From NCBI GenBank assembly GCA_001512915.1, contig LFTC01000068.1, positions 1 through 46,522 on the forward strand: a DNA stretch of 46,522 nt. Direction: 5' to 3'. Below the pieces are notes generated by a model. It ran no database searches. It saw nothing but the letters and a program-made list of their open reading frames with translations, and was not told the origin of the DNA. This stretch comes from Clostridiales bacterium DTU083. GTDB taxonomy: Bacteria > Bacillota > Clostridia > Caldicoprobacterales > DTU083. Each line of letters begins with the position of its first letter. The stretch's first letter is position 1. Of the stretch, positions 17,021 to 25,471 are shown piece by piece. The translations under genes and the position numbers were made by a program.

Positions 17021-18087
17021 TAAAATTTTGGCGAAACTGGGAAAGTCTGCGTGTAAAACACTCCGCCGCTTTCCGGTTCATAATCTTCTGCCAGCACCTC
17101 TTTGTATGCATCTAAAGTGTCCCTTGCGGCCTTGTCCCAGGTAAATCGATCCTTAATATATTCTTTTATTTCTTCAAGCTTGCCGCTCGCTGTATTCTGC
17201 TTTAAAGCAGCAATTATGCCTGCCCTGATGGAATCCAAACTATCCGGTTCCACATATGCTGCCTTGTCTTTTAAATATTCCCGTGCAGCCCCCCAGGCTG
17301 TTATTGCCACCGGCGTCCCCGCTGCAGCAGCCTCCAGGCTTGACAGGCCCGCTGTCTCAAACCAGCTGGGCTGAACGTGAACACCAGCAGCATGATAAGC
17401 GGAAGCCAACTCCTTCTGATTCATGGGCGGAATATACTTTACCCGGCCCTGTGCCTCCCTGGCACATTTAACTGCATAGTCCCTGTTATTTACCGGCCCG
17501 ATAAGCACTATTGGAATCTTAAGATCCCCGGCCGCCCGAATCAGTGAAAGCTGATTCTTTATGGGGGAAAGCCTTCCTGCGCATAGAATAAAACCACTAA
17601 GCCCATATTTATTTATAAACCATTTTTCGTCGGCATCAAAGAAAATCGGCTCTACTCCGTGATATATAATTCTTGCCCTTGTATCAACCATGAGGGTATT
17701 TCTTATCCACTCCAGCTCCATGTTTGAGTTTGGCAGCAGCATATGACTGCCCTGAAATATTTCTCTTCGCAGCAGGTTCTCCGCCCGCCAGGCAGCCAGC
17801 CTGGCGGGTTTGTTTCTATAATAGAAGTGCATGTCTAAAAAAACAGGAGTAACTACAATTCTCTTTTTCTGATAAACAGCATTCCTATAAAACCCATATG
17901 CTTCAGAAACCCGAGCGGTGTTAAAAATATGTATTATATCAAAATCTCTCAGATCGAGATTCTGTTTGGAGCTTACTTTAACCTCCACTCCAAGCTTTTC
18001 AAGATAGGTTTTGGTCATTTGCATCTGAATGCTGTCGCCGGCCGGGGCATCCCGGCTCCCCGGCCATATTTGAAACAATACCCTCAT
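17011..18087 (-). CDS. Glycosyltransferase family 4 (GT-B fold)
   Basis: A 358-residue protein of the GT4 type, which transfers a sugar from an activated donor to a glycan or lipid. The C-terminal donor domain has ILCAGRLSPIKNQLSLIRAAG, and the donor-site region QPSWFETAGLSSLEAAAAGTPVAITAWGAAREYL with the usual E-x7-E pair. The N-terminal acceptor domain starts MRVLFQIWPGSRDAPAGDSIQM. No signal peptide. GGAGG precedes the ATG. It is divergent from the CAP-domain gene. Acceptor and product are unknown; a cell-surface glycan is likely. Confidence 0.88.
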   Translation of the reverse strand: MRVLFQIWPGSRDAPAGDSIQMQMTKTYLEKLGVEVKVSSKQNLDLRDFDIIHIFNTARVSEAYGFYRNAVYQKKRIVVTPVFLDMHFYYRNKPARLAAWRAENLLRREIFQGSHMLLPNSNMELEWIRNTLMVDTRARIIYHGVEPIFFDADEKWFINKYGLSGFILCAGRLSPIKNQLSLIRAAGDLKIPIVLIGPVNNRDYAVKCAREAQGRVKYIPPMNQKELASAYHAAGVHVQPSWFETAGLSSLEAAAAGTPVAITAWGAAREYLKDKAAYVEPDSLDSIRAGIIAALKQNTASGKLEEIKEYIKDRFTWDKAARDTLDAYKEVLAEDYEPESGGVFYTQTFPVSPKFYSD

Positions 18088-18130
18088 ATGCTTTCCTCCA
18101 TTTTACCATAAATTACATGCATAAAATTAG

Positions 18131-18159
18131 TTGACATAATTATTTTCACATGTTACGAT
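18131..18159 (+). promoter_or_regulatory. Sigma-A-type promoter of the CAP-domain gene
   Basis: A perfect TTGACA is followed after 17 bases by TACGAT, 57 bases before the ATG of the secreted CAP-domain protein. Confidence 0.7.
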
Positions 18160-18215
18160 TTTATTACAAATTTATTACACCATATTCTATGTCTACTAGA
18201 AAGCGAGGATCTTTT

Positions 18216-18929
18216 ATGATTAAAAGACTGAAAACTATTGCTGTAATAGCAGCCGTCATGACATTATTGCTGGTACCTATGCAAAGCGCAATGGCTGCCA
18301 ATTATGTAAATTACAACGGCGTTAAGGTTTACTATGGCAGCAATGCCGGACAGCAGACCCAAAATCGCGGCATCAACGTCATATATAATTGGATTAATAA
18401 TTTTGTAACATATTACAGGCAGCCTGCTCAGCCAACACCGGTGCCGACTCCGACCCCAAAGCCTGCCCCGCAGCCAACACCTGCACCAAGTCCTAAACCC
18501 GCTCCTGCACCTGCTCCCTCACCTTCAACCGGTACGGGAGGATCTGCCAGCTATCAGCTAAACGCCTCTGAGCAGAAGATGATTGACTTGGTAAACCAGG
18601 AGCGTGCCAAAGCAGGCGTTGCCCCTTTGAAGGTAGACCTGGAATTATGCCGTGTTGCACGGATTAAGTCACAGGATATGAAGGACAACAATTACTTTTC
18701 CCATACTTCACCCACCTATGGCAGTCCTTTTGAAATGATGAAAAGCTTTGGAATCAGCTACCGCACGGCAGGCGAAAACATAGCCAAGCACAGCAGCGTG
18801 GAAAGCGCTCATGCAGGCCTGATGAACTCTGAAGGCCACAGAAAGAATATTCTGAACCCTAGTTTTACCCATATCGGAGTTGGCATCGTAGACAACAGAT
18901 ATTACACCCAGATGTTTGTTGGCAGATAA
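18216..18929 (+). CDS. Secreted CAP-domain (SCP/PR1-like) protein
   Basis: A 237-residue exported protein. It opens with a clear signal peptide (MIKRLKTIAVIAAVMTLL, then an AMA cleavage site), followed by a short N-terminal region, a proline/alanine-rich linker (about residues 78-108) and a CAP domain from about residue 115 to the end. The domain has MIDLVNQERAKAGVAPL, the NYFSHTSPTYGSPFEMM region, the GENIAKHS strand and HAGLMNSEGHRKNILNP, all typical of the bacterial YkwD group. The function of these proteins is largely unknown; wall association through the linker is likely. Start chosen at the ATG with GAGG seven bases upstream. Confidence 0.9.
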   Translation: MIKRLKTIAVIAAVMTLLLVPMQSAMAANYVNYNGVKVYYGSNAGQQTQNRGINVIYNWINNFVTYYRQPAQPTPVPTPTPKPAPQPTPAPSPKPAPAPAPSPSTGTGGSASYQLNASEQKMIDLVNQERAKAGVAPLKVDLELCRVARIKSQDMKDNNYFSHTSPTYGSPFEMMKSFGISYRTAGENIAKHSSVESAHAGLMNSEGHRKNILNPSFTHIGVGIVDNRYYTQMFVGR

Positions 18930-18945
18930 AAATAGAACCCTGCAA

Positions 18946-18980
18946 GAGAAAAGCCGGTTTAACCGGCTTTTCTCTTTTGG
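18946..18980. terminator. Bidirectional intrinsic terminator
   Basis: GAGAAAAGCCGGTT is directly followed by its complement AACCGGCTTTTCTC, giving a 14-bp perfect stem. It separates the convergent CAP-domain gene and the minus-strand gene that ends at 18981. Confidence 0.85.
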
Positions 18981-19613
18981 TTAAAGTATGCAGTCATCCA
19001 GCTGCGGCGGGAAAAATTCCGGCAAGGGTTTGGTTTCGAATAGATCACATACATCCTCCGGTGAGAATTCAACGCATTCACGAGGCGGAGGACAATACCC
19101 AAAGGATTGAACCAGCAGCTGCACATGTCCGACAACCTTCACAATGATAAACACACCTATGGCAAGAATGACCTGTTCTCCGACCAGCTGTTTACTCAGC
19201 GTTTCACTCCGTGTTTCAATTACAATGCGAAAAGAGAATTCTGAAGGCGCCTGCGGCAGATAAACCTCAATATCTTTAGGGAATTCTACATAATCACTTA
19301 TAGTAACCGGTTCCTTTTTTTCTTTATCATAAGCAGTTACCGTGAAAGGTACTCGGAAGATAAATCGCACTCTTGCAAAGTTTTCCCGTATGGGAGTGAT
19401 ATCTAAAGTACCGTCTACAATAAAACCTGCTCCATAAACCACATTAACATCGCCCAATGTGCTCTTGCAGGGAAGATCCACCACTTTGGAAGGCTCGCAT
19501 TCTCTTTGGAAACATGCATCAAAAACCTTATCCGTCAATATGCACTCGGGACGAAGCTCATATGGGTCATGTGCGATTTCAAAATCTTCTAACATATCTT
19601 TCTCATAATCCAT
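18981..19613 (-). CDS. Uncharacterised protein, possibly spore-coat related
   Basis: A 210-residue soluble protein I do not recognise with certainty. It starts with an acidic stretch, then TDKVFDACFQRECEP, a pattern reminiscent of clostridial spore-coat or SPOCS-type proteins. The middle looks like beta strands (VRFIFRVPFTVTAYD, VTISDYVEFPKDIEVYL), and the C-terminus is rich in Pro, Phe, Cys and Asp. Six cysteines are present. GGGGGG precedes the ATG at eight bases. It stands alone between a terminator and a divergent gene. A spore-surface role is only a guess. Confidence 0.6.
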   Translation of the reverse strand: MDYEKDMLEDFEIAHDPYELRPECILTDKVFDACFQRECEPSKVVDLPCKSTLGDVNVVYGAGFIVDGTLDITPIRENFARVRFIFRVPFTVTAYDKEKKEPVTISDYVEFPKDIEVYLPQAPSEFSFRIVIETRSETLSKQLVGEQVILAIGVFIIVKVVGHVQLLVQSFGYCPPPRECVEFSPEDVCDLFETKPLPEFFPPQLDDCIL

Positions 19614-19773
19614 CTGCTTAACCCCCCTTTATTCCAATACTATGGATTGTTTTTTCGGTAATCATTTACAATTCCATAATATGAATTAATCCACAAATGG
19701 TGCAGGATTAGTAATATATTGTTTTCCCCATATATATATATTATTTAGAGGCTTGTATAAGGTGGTGAAATAT

Positions 19774-21192
19774 ATGGGTGCCAGTAACAAGACCCATCAT
19801 CTTGTAAGATTCAGCAGCGGTGAAATCTGGTGCTTCAGCTTCGATTATAACCGGGGGATAATAATTAAACGGTTAGGCAGGGACGGTATATGGAAACCGC
19901 TGTATGATTTGATTCCTGATGCTCATGAAGATTTCTTTGTAAATATCGACGACAAGGACCGACTGCATTTGATATGCTGTTCCAAAAAAGGAGAACTGTT
20001 ATATATGCTGTACACGGGCACAGAATGGTCTAAACAAGTCCTTTCCATTTTTGAACCTGCTCTCTATACCATCCGCTATCCCATGGTAATTCCTTCGGGC
20101 AGTAAGATTCATATCCTCTTTGCCATCGGTAAGGCATTTAACACAGGTTACTGGTCTTTACAGCATTATTACCGGGAAAAATCGGAATGGCATGCCAGTG
20201 AAATAACTAAGATTACTTCAGGGTACCGGCTGAGCCCTTTTTACACAGATTTGTCCGAAAAATACCTGCACTTGACATACCGGAGCCTGGCTGGTGACAA
20301 ATATCAGATATTTTATTGCAGATATCATATTGAACATAATATATGGAGTTCTCCGGAAAACGTAACCTATGACTCCAATGATTGCAACATGCCGTCAATC
20401 TTAATCAGGGACGACATACTGCACCTGGCTTGGACTTCCCTGCACAGAAATGATTTAATTGTTAAATACAAAAACAGGCCGGTCAGAAATGAAGGAAAAA
20501 CTGGATGGAGCCCGGAAATCCAGTTAAACAGCCAGGGAACCAATGCTGCCCTTCCCAGGCTGATCTGGGCAGGAGGGAAAGTCTGGTGTATCTGGCATCA
20601 GAACGATATCCTATATGCCAGCAGTTCAGAAGACCAGGGAAAAAACTGGAGTGCCCCGGCAGAGCTTTCCGATGTCACAGGCATCGGCTTTCAATATATT
20701 CATTATTCTTCCAATTATCCCAAAGACAAGGAATGTATTCAGCTGCAATGGACTTATGGGAGCGCAAAAGACGGACTGTTACTGCCTGTTGCGGGGGAAG
20801 ACATGGATTTGCCCGGGTATAATGCATCCGCGGCCATTCGCGAAATAAAGGATCAGGGTTTTAAGGAAAAAACCCCCTATAGGTCCATCCACTCTGCCTT
20901 GGACAGAGAGACTGCGCCCGTTATGGCTGCTCCTCACAGGAAGCTTGAGAATATACTGCTCGATGAATTTGACAGACAGGAGGAGTTATATCATTCCCTT
21001 ATAAGCAAAATGGATGAAAGCTCCGAACTGGGCAGGAGAATAATCGATGAGAACAAGCAGATTATGGTCTGCATAAGGGAAAACACAGAAATGCTCCAGT
21101 CTTTGAAAGAAGACATGGAGCAAATCAAACAATACGCAAAGCAGCTCAAGTCTGAAGGCTTGCTGCGCCGGTTCTTCTACCGCGGCAGTTAA
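19774..21192 (+). CDS. Uncharacterised beta-propeller-like protein with C-terminal coiled coil
   Basis: A 472-residue protein without signal peptide. Residues about 1-350 are built of repeating aromatic strands, with at least one Asp-box-like motif (SSEDQGKNW) as found in sialidase and other BNR propellers, and recurring W-x-x-P segments. From about residue 395 to the end it is charged and helical with heptad-like spacing (EELYHSLISKMDESSEL, MLQSLKEDMEQIKQYA), probably a coiled coil. No catalytic motif is evident. Start at the ATG at 19774, eight bases after AAGGTGG. Its stop overlaps the convergent DUF3343 gene by four bases. Function unknown. Confidence 0.7.
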   Translation: MGASNKTHHLVRFSSGEIWCFSFDYNRGIIIKRLGRDGIWKPLYDLIPDAHEDFFVNIDDKDRLHLICCSKKGELLYMLYTGTEWSKQVLSIFEPALYTIRYPMVIPSGSKIHILFAIGKAFNTGYWSLQHYYREKSEWHASEITKITSGYRLSPFYTDLSEKYLHLTYRSLAGDKYQIFYCRYHIEHNIWSSPENVTYDSNDCNMPSILIRDDILHLAWTSLHRNDLIVKYKNRPVRNEGKTGWSPEIQLNSQGTNAALPRLIWAGGKVWCIWHQNDILYASSSEDQGKNWSAPAELSDVTGIGFQYIHYSSNYPKDKECIQLQWTYGSAKDGLLLPVAGEDMDLPGYNASAAIREIKDQGFKEKTPYRSIHSALDRETAPVMAAPHRKLENILLDEFDRQEELYHSLISKMDESSELGRRIIDENKQIMVCIRENTEMLQSLKEDMEQIKQYAKQLKSEGLLRRFFYRGS

Positions 21193-21461
21193 ACCGGTAT
21201 ACGGATTATTTCGGAATCGGCACCTGTCCTTACTACATGATAGCATCCGGTAATAGGGCTGTTGACCTGTTTGTATATTCTCAAAACCCTGCTTCTCACA
21301 TGGGGAGAAAACCTTACAGATAATCCACAGCCCAATGAAATTTCCTTGGGAGTTGACATTATTTGTGAACTAATCCCATGATTCCGCAGAATATGGCTGA
21401 AATGAAAAGCATGCTGTCTGGATCTAAAAGCGATAATGTCGAACCTTTCCTGGAAAGGCAT
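21189..21461 (-). CDS. DUF3343 protein (putative Se/S carrier-like)
   Basis: A 90-residue protein of the DUF3343 type. It opens with a strand-helix (FDIIAFRSRQHAFHFSHIL) and has a single conserved Cys45 in LGCGLSVRF. Members of this family are found next to cysteine desulfurases and selenium genes in Clostridia and have been proposed to carry sulfur or selenium on that Cys. Here a cysteine desulfurase starts 99 bases away on the other strand, which fits. AAAGGAG lies eight bases before the ATG. Confidence 0.8.
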   Translation of the reverse strand: MPFQERFDIIAFRSRQHAFHFSHILRNHGISSQIMSTPKEISLGCGLSVRFSPHVRSRVLRIYKQVNSPITGCYHVVRTGADSEIIRIPV

Positions 21462-21560
21462 CCGCCTCACTCCTTTATTTTCGCAGGTGTAATTTGCCGT
21501 ATACCTTACTAATATATTTGCGGTAGAAAAATTTTGTTACATTCACACAGGAGGTTACAC

Positions 21561-22700
21561 ATGATCTATATGGACAATGCAGCCACCAGCTGGCCCAAGC
21601 CCCCTGAGGTAATTCATGCAGTGGTCAGGTGCATGAAGAAATACGGAGCCAATCCAGGCCGGTCAGGCCACAGGATGGCTGTGCAGGCAGGCCAGATCCT
21701 TCTCTACGCCCGGGAGATGCTGTGCGAATTATTTAACCTGCGCGACCCGTTTCAGATCATATTTACATATAATTGCACTGATGCATTGAACCTGGCTATA
21801 AAGGGCAGCGTATTGCCCGGCGATCATGTGATAACCACATCCATGGAGCACAATGCCGTGGTACGCCCCTTAAAGGAGCTGGAAAAACAAGGATTGGAAC
21901 TGACTATAGTTCCGGCAAGCCCGGATGGGGTTGTTGACCCGAATGACATCAGAAAAGCCATTAAGCCTAACACCCGTCTGATAGTTACCACCCATGCCTC
22001 CAATGTTACCGGTACAATAATGCCTGTTGAGGAAATCGGCAAAATTGCGAGAAGCCATGGCATACCATACCTGGTTGATGCTGCGCAGACTGCCGGGGTG
22101 CTGCCCATTGATCTTTCCAAGCTTCCCATAGATATGCTGGCCTTTCCGGGACATAAAGGGCTTCTCGGGCCTCAGGGCACAGGAGGGCTGTATATTTATC
22201 CAGGCACCAAACTGCGCCATATCCGGGAAGGAGGAACCGGCAGCCAGTCGGAAAGCCTGTTCCAGCCTGATATACTGCCTGACAAGTATGAGTCCGGCAC
22301 CATGAACACCCCCGGCATTTCAGGTTTAGGCGCTGCTGTGAAGGAAATATTAAAGCATGGACAGAGAAAGATTTATTTCCATGAAAAAAGACTGGGAAAG
22401 TTTTTTTGGGAAGCCCTGTCCCAATTAAAGAAAATTAAGCTTTACGGCCCTGCTGATCCGTTTATGCGAACCGGCATCATTTCCATAAACATCGGCAATA
22501 AGGATTCATCCGAAGTGTGCAACCTGCTGGATGAAAGATACAGGATTGCCGTGCGAGGAGGCCTTCATTGCGCGCCTCTTGCCCATAAGACCATTGGTAC
22601 CTTTTGCCAGGGCACAATTCGTTTCAGTTACGGATTTTTCAACAGCCTGGACGAAATAAAATACTGCATCCGTGCATTAGAGGAGATCAGCCGGGAGTGA
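21561..22700 (+). CDS. Cysteine desulfurase, class V aminotransferase family
   Basis: A 379-residue PLP enzyme that takes sulfur (or selenium) from cysteine (or selenocysteine). It has MDNAATSWPKPP at the start, the PLP Lys in FPGHKGLLGPQG, and the catalytic Cys in AVRGGLHCAPLAHKTIGT. It belongs to a different branch from the SufS at 37060, which has its own SufU. Paired here with a DUF3343 protein, it probably serves a separate sulfur or selenium pathway. AGGAGG precedes the ATG by six bases. Its end overlaps the convergent kinase gene by 14 bases. Confidence 0.92.
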   Translation: MIYMDNAATSWPKPPEVIHAVVRCMKKYGANPGRSGHRMAVQAGQILLYAREMLCELFNLRDPFQIIFTYNCTDALNLAIKGSVLPGDHVITTSMEHNAVVRPLKELEKQGLELTIVPASPDGVVDPNDIRKAIKPNTRLIVTTHASNVTGTIMPVEEIGKIARSHGIPYLVDAAQTAGVLPIDLSKLPIDMLAFPGHKGLLGPQGTGGLYIYPGTKLRHIREGGTGSQSESLFQPDILPDKYESGTMNTPGISGLGAAVKEILKHGQRKIYFHEKRLGKFFWEALSQLKKIKLYGPADPFMRTGIISINIGNKDSSEVCNLLDERYRIAVRGGLHCAPLAHKTIGTFCQGTIRFSYGFFNSLDEIKYCIRALEEISRE

Positions 22701-23682
22701 CCTTTGCTTCTTTTTTGTAAATATATTTAATTACTTCTTTCCATGTTGCTGCATCCGCCGCCATGGTGCCAATCCTTCCTTCAACGGCAGATACGGTCTC
22801 ATTGGCAGCCATGCATGATACTTCCAAAGACGCGCCCTGGACTGTTGCCATTGCCAATGCGGCCAGAAAAACATCTCCTGCACCTGAGATAAAAGCCGAG
22901 CGCTTCTCATTTCGACGGGGATAATGGATCCATTCTTTATCATTCCGAAACAAGACAGCCCCATTGCAGCCCCAAGTTATTATACATGCTTTACAAGCGC
23001 TTGCAGAAAAAATCAAGCCTGCGGCCTTCTGCATTTCATCAAAATCACAGATTTCTTTTCCATACAGAATTTCCAGTGAACGAAAATTTGGTACAAGCAA
23101 ATCTGCTTCCCTGTATTTTCCATATTCGGTTCCGCTGGGATTCACAAAAACAGGTATGTTCCTGGATCTGCATATCTCACTGACAACAGATATAAGCTTC
23201 TCTGTAACTACACCTTTATCATAATCGGAAACAGCCACCAGTTTTACATCTTCCAGTAAAAGTGCAACAACTCTTATAATATCATGAAAAATCCCCTGAG
23301 AAATCTCCTTAGCTACTTCCCTGTCCACCCTGACTATCAATTGATCCCTGGTTCCAATACGCTTTTTTACAATAGTGGGCCTGCCTGAATCCACCCCCAG
23401 TACTGTAGGGATATCCAGGCGGCTGAGAATTTTTCGGAGGAATTCTCCTTCTTCATCTTTTCCGATTACACCGGCCAGAATCACCTGACCTCCCATACCC
23501 TTGATATTCGCCGCTACATTAGCTGCTCCTCCGGGAAAATAATAGGTTTCTGCCTCTTCGATGATGGGAACAGGAGCCTCTGAGCACAATCGCTTTGCTC
23601 TGCCGATGACATATTCATCCAGCATAATGTCACCAATCACCAGTATTTTATTGGCTGATCCGCCATCATTCCAATATGCCAC
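22687..23682 (-). CDS. PfkB-family kinase, HldE/RfaE N-terminal domain-like
   Basis: A 331-residue sugar kinase that resembles the heptose-7-phosphate kinase half of HldE: GDIMLDEYVIGRAKRLCSEAPVPI, the FPGGAANVAANI motif, and the catalytic GAGD at residues 267-270. The cytidylyl/adenylyl-transferase half of HldE is absent. One conserved spot differs: the family's VDPKG reads VNPSG (residues 180-184). In a Gram-positive cell such a kinase could act in heptose synthesis for an S-layer or capsule glycan, but the substrate is not certain. Confidence 0.85.
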   Translation of the reverse strand: MAYWNDGGSANKILVIGDIMLDEYVIGRAKRLCSEAPVPIIEEAETYYFPGGAANVAANIKGMGGQVILAGVIGKDEEGEFLRKILSRLDIPTVLGVDSGRPTIVKKRIGTRDQLIVRVDREVAKEISQGIFHDIIRVVALLLEDVKLVAVSDYDKGVVTEKLISVVSEICRSRNIPVFVNPSGTEYGKYREADLLVPNFRSLEILYGKEICDFDEMQKAAGLIFSASACKACIITWGCNGAVLFRNDKEWIHYPRRNEKRSAFISGAGDVFLAALAMATVQGASLEVSCMAANETVSAVEGRIGTMAADAATWKEVIKYIYKKEAKVTPG

Positions 23683-23749
23683 AAAGCGCCTCCTCCTTAC
23701 CTGGTGCTACATAATCAATATATTCTGAATACAAGGTTTGGTGAAAGCA

Positions 23750-23776
23750 AAAGAAAAGCGGGAGCATGACTCCCGA
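23750..23776 (-). terminator. Intrinsic terminator of the subtilase gene
   Basis: CGGGAG pairs with CTCCCG around a 5-base loop, followed on the minus strand by CTTTTCTTTT. It begins a few bases past the stop at 23782. Confidence 0.7.
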
Positions 23777-23781
23777 AAATG

Positions 23782-25035
23782 CTAGTTAAGATTCAGGCAT
23801 TTCCGAATATCCAGAATCCCGCTTCCTTGAGCATATTTATTAACACCGCTCATTGCGAATGTGCTTTTCATCAGCATTTCCTTTACTTCAGAAGGTGTCA
23901 TATTTGGATACTTATCCAAAAGCAGGGCTGCTGCACCTGAAACCACCGGTGTAGCAACCGATGTGCCGGACATTTGCGTGTAGGGATCTTTCATATGCTG
24001 CGGACGCAGTCCCCCGACATAGCTTTTGTCGGTTTTTGCAGCTGTTATATTGACGCCAGGCGCAACCAAGTCCGGTTTCACCTGTCTTCCATTTACAGGC
24101 CCCCGGCTGGAAAAATCCGCTATTACATCATCTTTGTAATCCGGAGTTCTCTTGTCATCCACTGCCCCTACAGTCAGAATCATCGGGCTGATACCAGGGG
24201 TAGCAATGGTGTTTTGTTTCGGACCCGAATTCCCTGCTGCTGCAACTACAACTATGCCCTTTTTCCAAACCGCCTCAACCGCCGCCGCAAGAGGATCAAA
24301 CCGGGAATTGGAAGGCTTTGCTCCTAGTGAAAGGGACATTATTCTGACATTGTATTCCTGCTGATGGTCCACTACCCATTGCATACCTGCTACAATATCG
24401 GATGAATTTCCCGAACCATCCTTATCCATAACTTTGACGCCGATAATATTGGCCTCAGGTGCAATTCCTCTATACTTGCCGCCAGATGAATATCCGTTTC
24501 CGGCGGCCACGCCTGCCACAAAGGTACCGTGTCCATGATCATCATAAGGACTTTGCCGGTTATTCACAAAGTCGCGAAAAGCCACAATCCGATTCCGCGG
24601 TCTTGTAAAATCCTGGTGTGGATAAATTCCGGTATCCAGTATGGCGATTCCTATCCCCCTTCCCAGATAACCGGTATCATTTGCAATGCTTGCCCCAACC
24701 TCCTGGGCGGCTACATTTAAAAGTGCGCTCATTTTTACATCATCGGATATATATTCTACTATATCTGATCTGGCAGTATCTTCCAATTTGCCGCCGTCTA
24801 TTTTAACGGCATAAGCATTAATCAAAGGTAATTCATACTTTATTTCAATACCCTTGCTTTCTAGAAATTTCCTGCATAATTTTCTTTTTCCTTCCTTCGA
24901 AAAAATGATAGCCGGAACTTTGCTTTCTCCAAGGGTTCTGGTTTTTTTCAGCAATCTGCTGTCTATTTTTTCTCTGCCCTTACCGTATGAATGAATCAGA
25001 AAGGGCAGCAGTAACATTCCCGATAACAGTTTCAA
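23782..25035 (-). CDS. Subtilisin-like serine protease (S8)
   Basis: A 417-residue protease. A hydrophobic N-terminus of about 16 residues (weak signal or anchor) is followed by an I9-like propeptide (about residues 38-105, ending in VEYISDDVKMSAL) and the S8 domain. Catalytic residues are all present: Asp134 in AILDTGIYPHQDF, His169 in DDHGHGTFVAG, Asn269 in AAAGNSG and Ser359 in MSGTSVATPVVSGAAA. No extra domains follow. The start is TTG after GGGGGGAG. It is likely secreted or cell-surface, with possible roles in spore or wall processing. It stands alone with its own terminator. Confidence 0.93.
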   Translation of the reverse strand: MKLLSGMLLLPFLIHSYGKGREKIDSRLLKKTRTLGESKVPAIIFSKEGKRKLCRKFLESKGIEIKYELPLINAYAVKIDGGKLEDTARSDIVEYISDDVKMSALLNVAAQEVGASIANDTGYLGRGIGIAILDTGIYPHQDFTRPRNRIVAFRDFVNNRQSPYDDHGHGTFVAGVAAGNGYSSGGKYRGIAPEANIIGVKVMDKDGSGNSSDIVAGMQWVVDHQQEYNVRIMSLSLGAKPSNSRFDPLAAAVEAVWKKGIVVVAAAGNSGPKQNTIATPGISPMILTVGAVDDKRTPDYKDDVIADFSSRGPVNGRQVKPDLVAPGVNITAAKTDKSYVGGLRPQHMKDPYTQMSGTSVATPVVSGAAALLLDKYPNMTPSEVKEMLMKSTFAMSGVNKYAQGSGILDIRKCLNLN

Positions 25036-25110
25036 GGATCTCCCCCCTTCCTATCTCGCCTTGTATATCTTATGTATATACAGGCGAAACTGTTAAAGGG
25101 GGCATTGAAA

Positions 25111-25335
25111 TTAATACTGCAGTTCCTCCATAAGCTTTTTGATTTTACGCTTTTGTTCGCTGGTCAGCATGGGCATGATTGCCTGAAACATCTGCATTGC
25201 CTTTTGTGGAGTCAGACCGCCTTGTCCGCTGCGAATCATATCTGCCAGTTCGCTGATCACTTTATCTTCCGATTTTCCCTGCATTCTTTGGGCAATCTCA
25301 GACATGTTTTTAATATCCTGGGTGCGAAAATCCAT
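25111..25335 (-). CDS. Small helical protein with one 'P-M-L-x-x-E-Q' repeat unit
   Basis: A 74-residue, mostly helical protein I do not recognise. Residues 45-74 (KAMQMFQAIMPMLTSEQKRK, then IKKLMEELQY) match the unit repeated four times in the protein encoded divergently at 25472. Two ribosome sites are possible; I use GGAGGAGG seven bases before the ATG at 25335. The divergent arrangement and shared repeat indicate that the two genes belong together. Confidence 0.7.
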   Translation of the reverse strand: MDFRTQDIKNMSEIAQRMQGKSEDKVISELADMIRSGQGGLTPQKAMQMFQAIMPMLTSEQKRKIKKLMEELQY

Positions 25336-25471
25336 TTGTCTTCCTCCTCCCATCCTTCCTCCTTACCATCCTATTCAGCTCCTTTGCAATTGACACAATT
25401 CTTCCAGTTTTCATGGCACACAGAAGGCAGCACTGCGTATTATAGATTAGGAGTTTGTGAGGAGGAGTAGC

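Noticed and set aside
19728-19745. Short TA dinucleotide run as a repeat element
   Set aside because: It is only about eight TA units long in a promoter-like region and shows no other repeat structure.
25072-25470. Plus-strand ORF of 132 codons
   Set aside because: It is antisense to the small repeat protein and its promoter region; the minus-strand gene has a strong ribosome site and a repeat shared with its neighbour.
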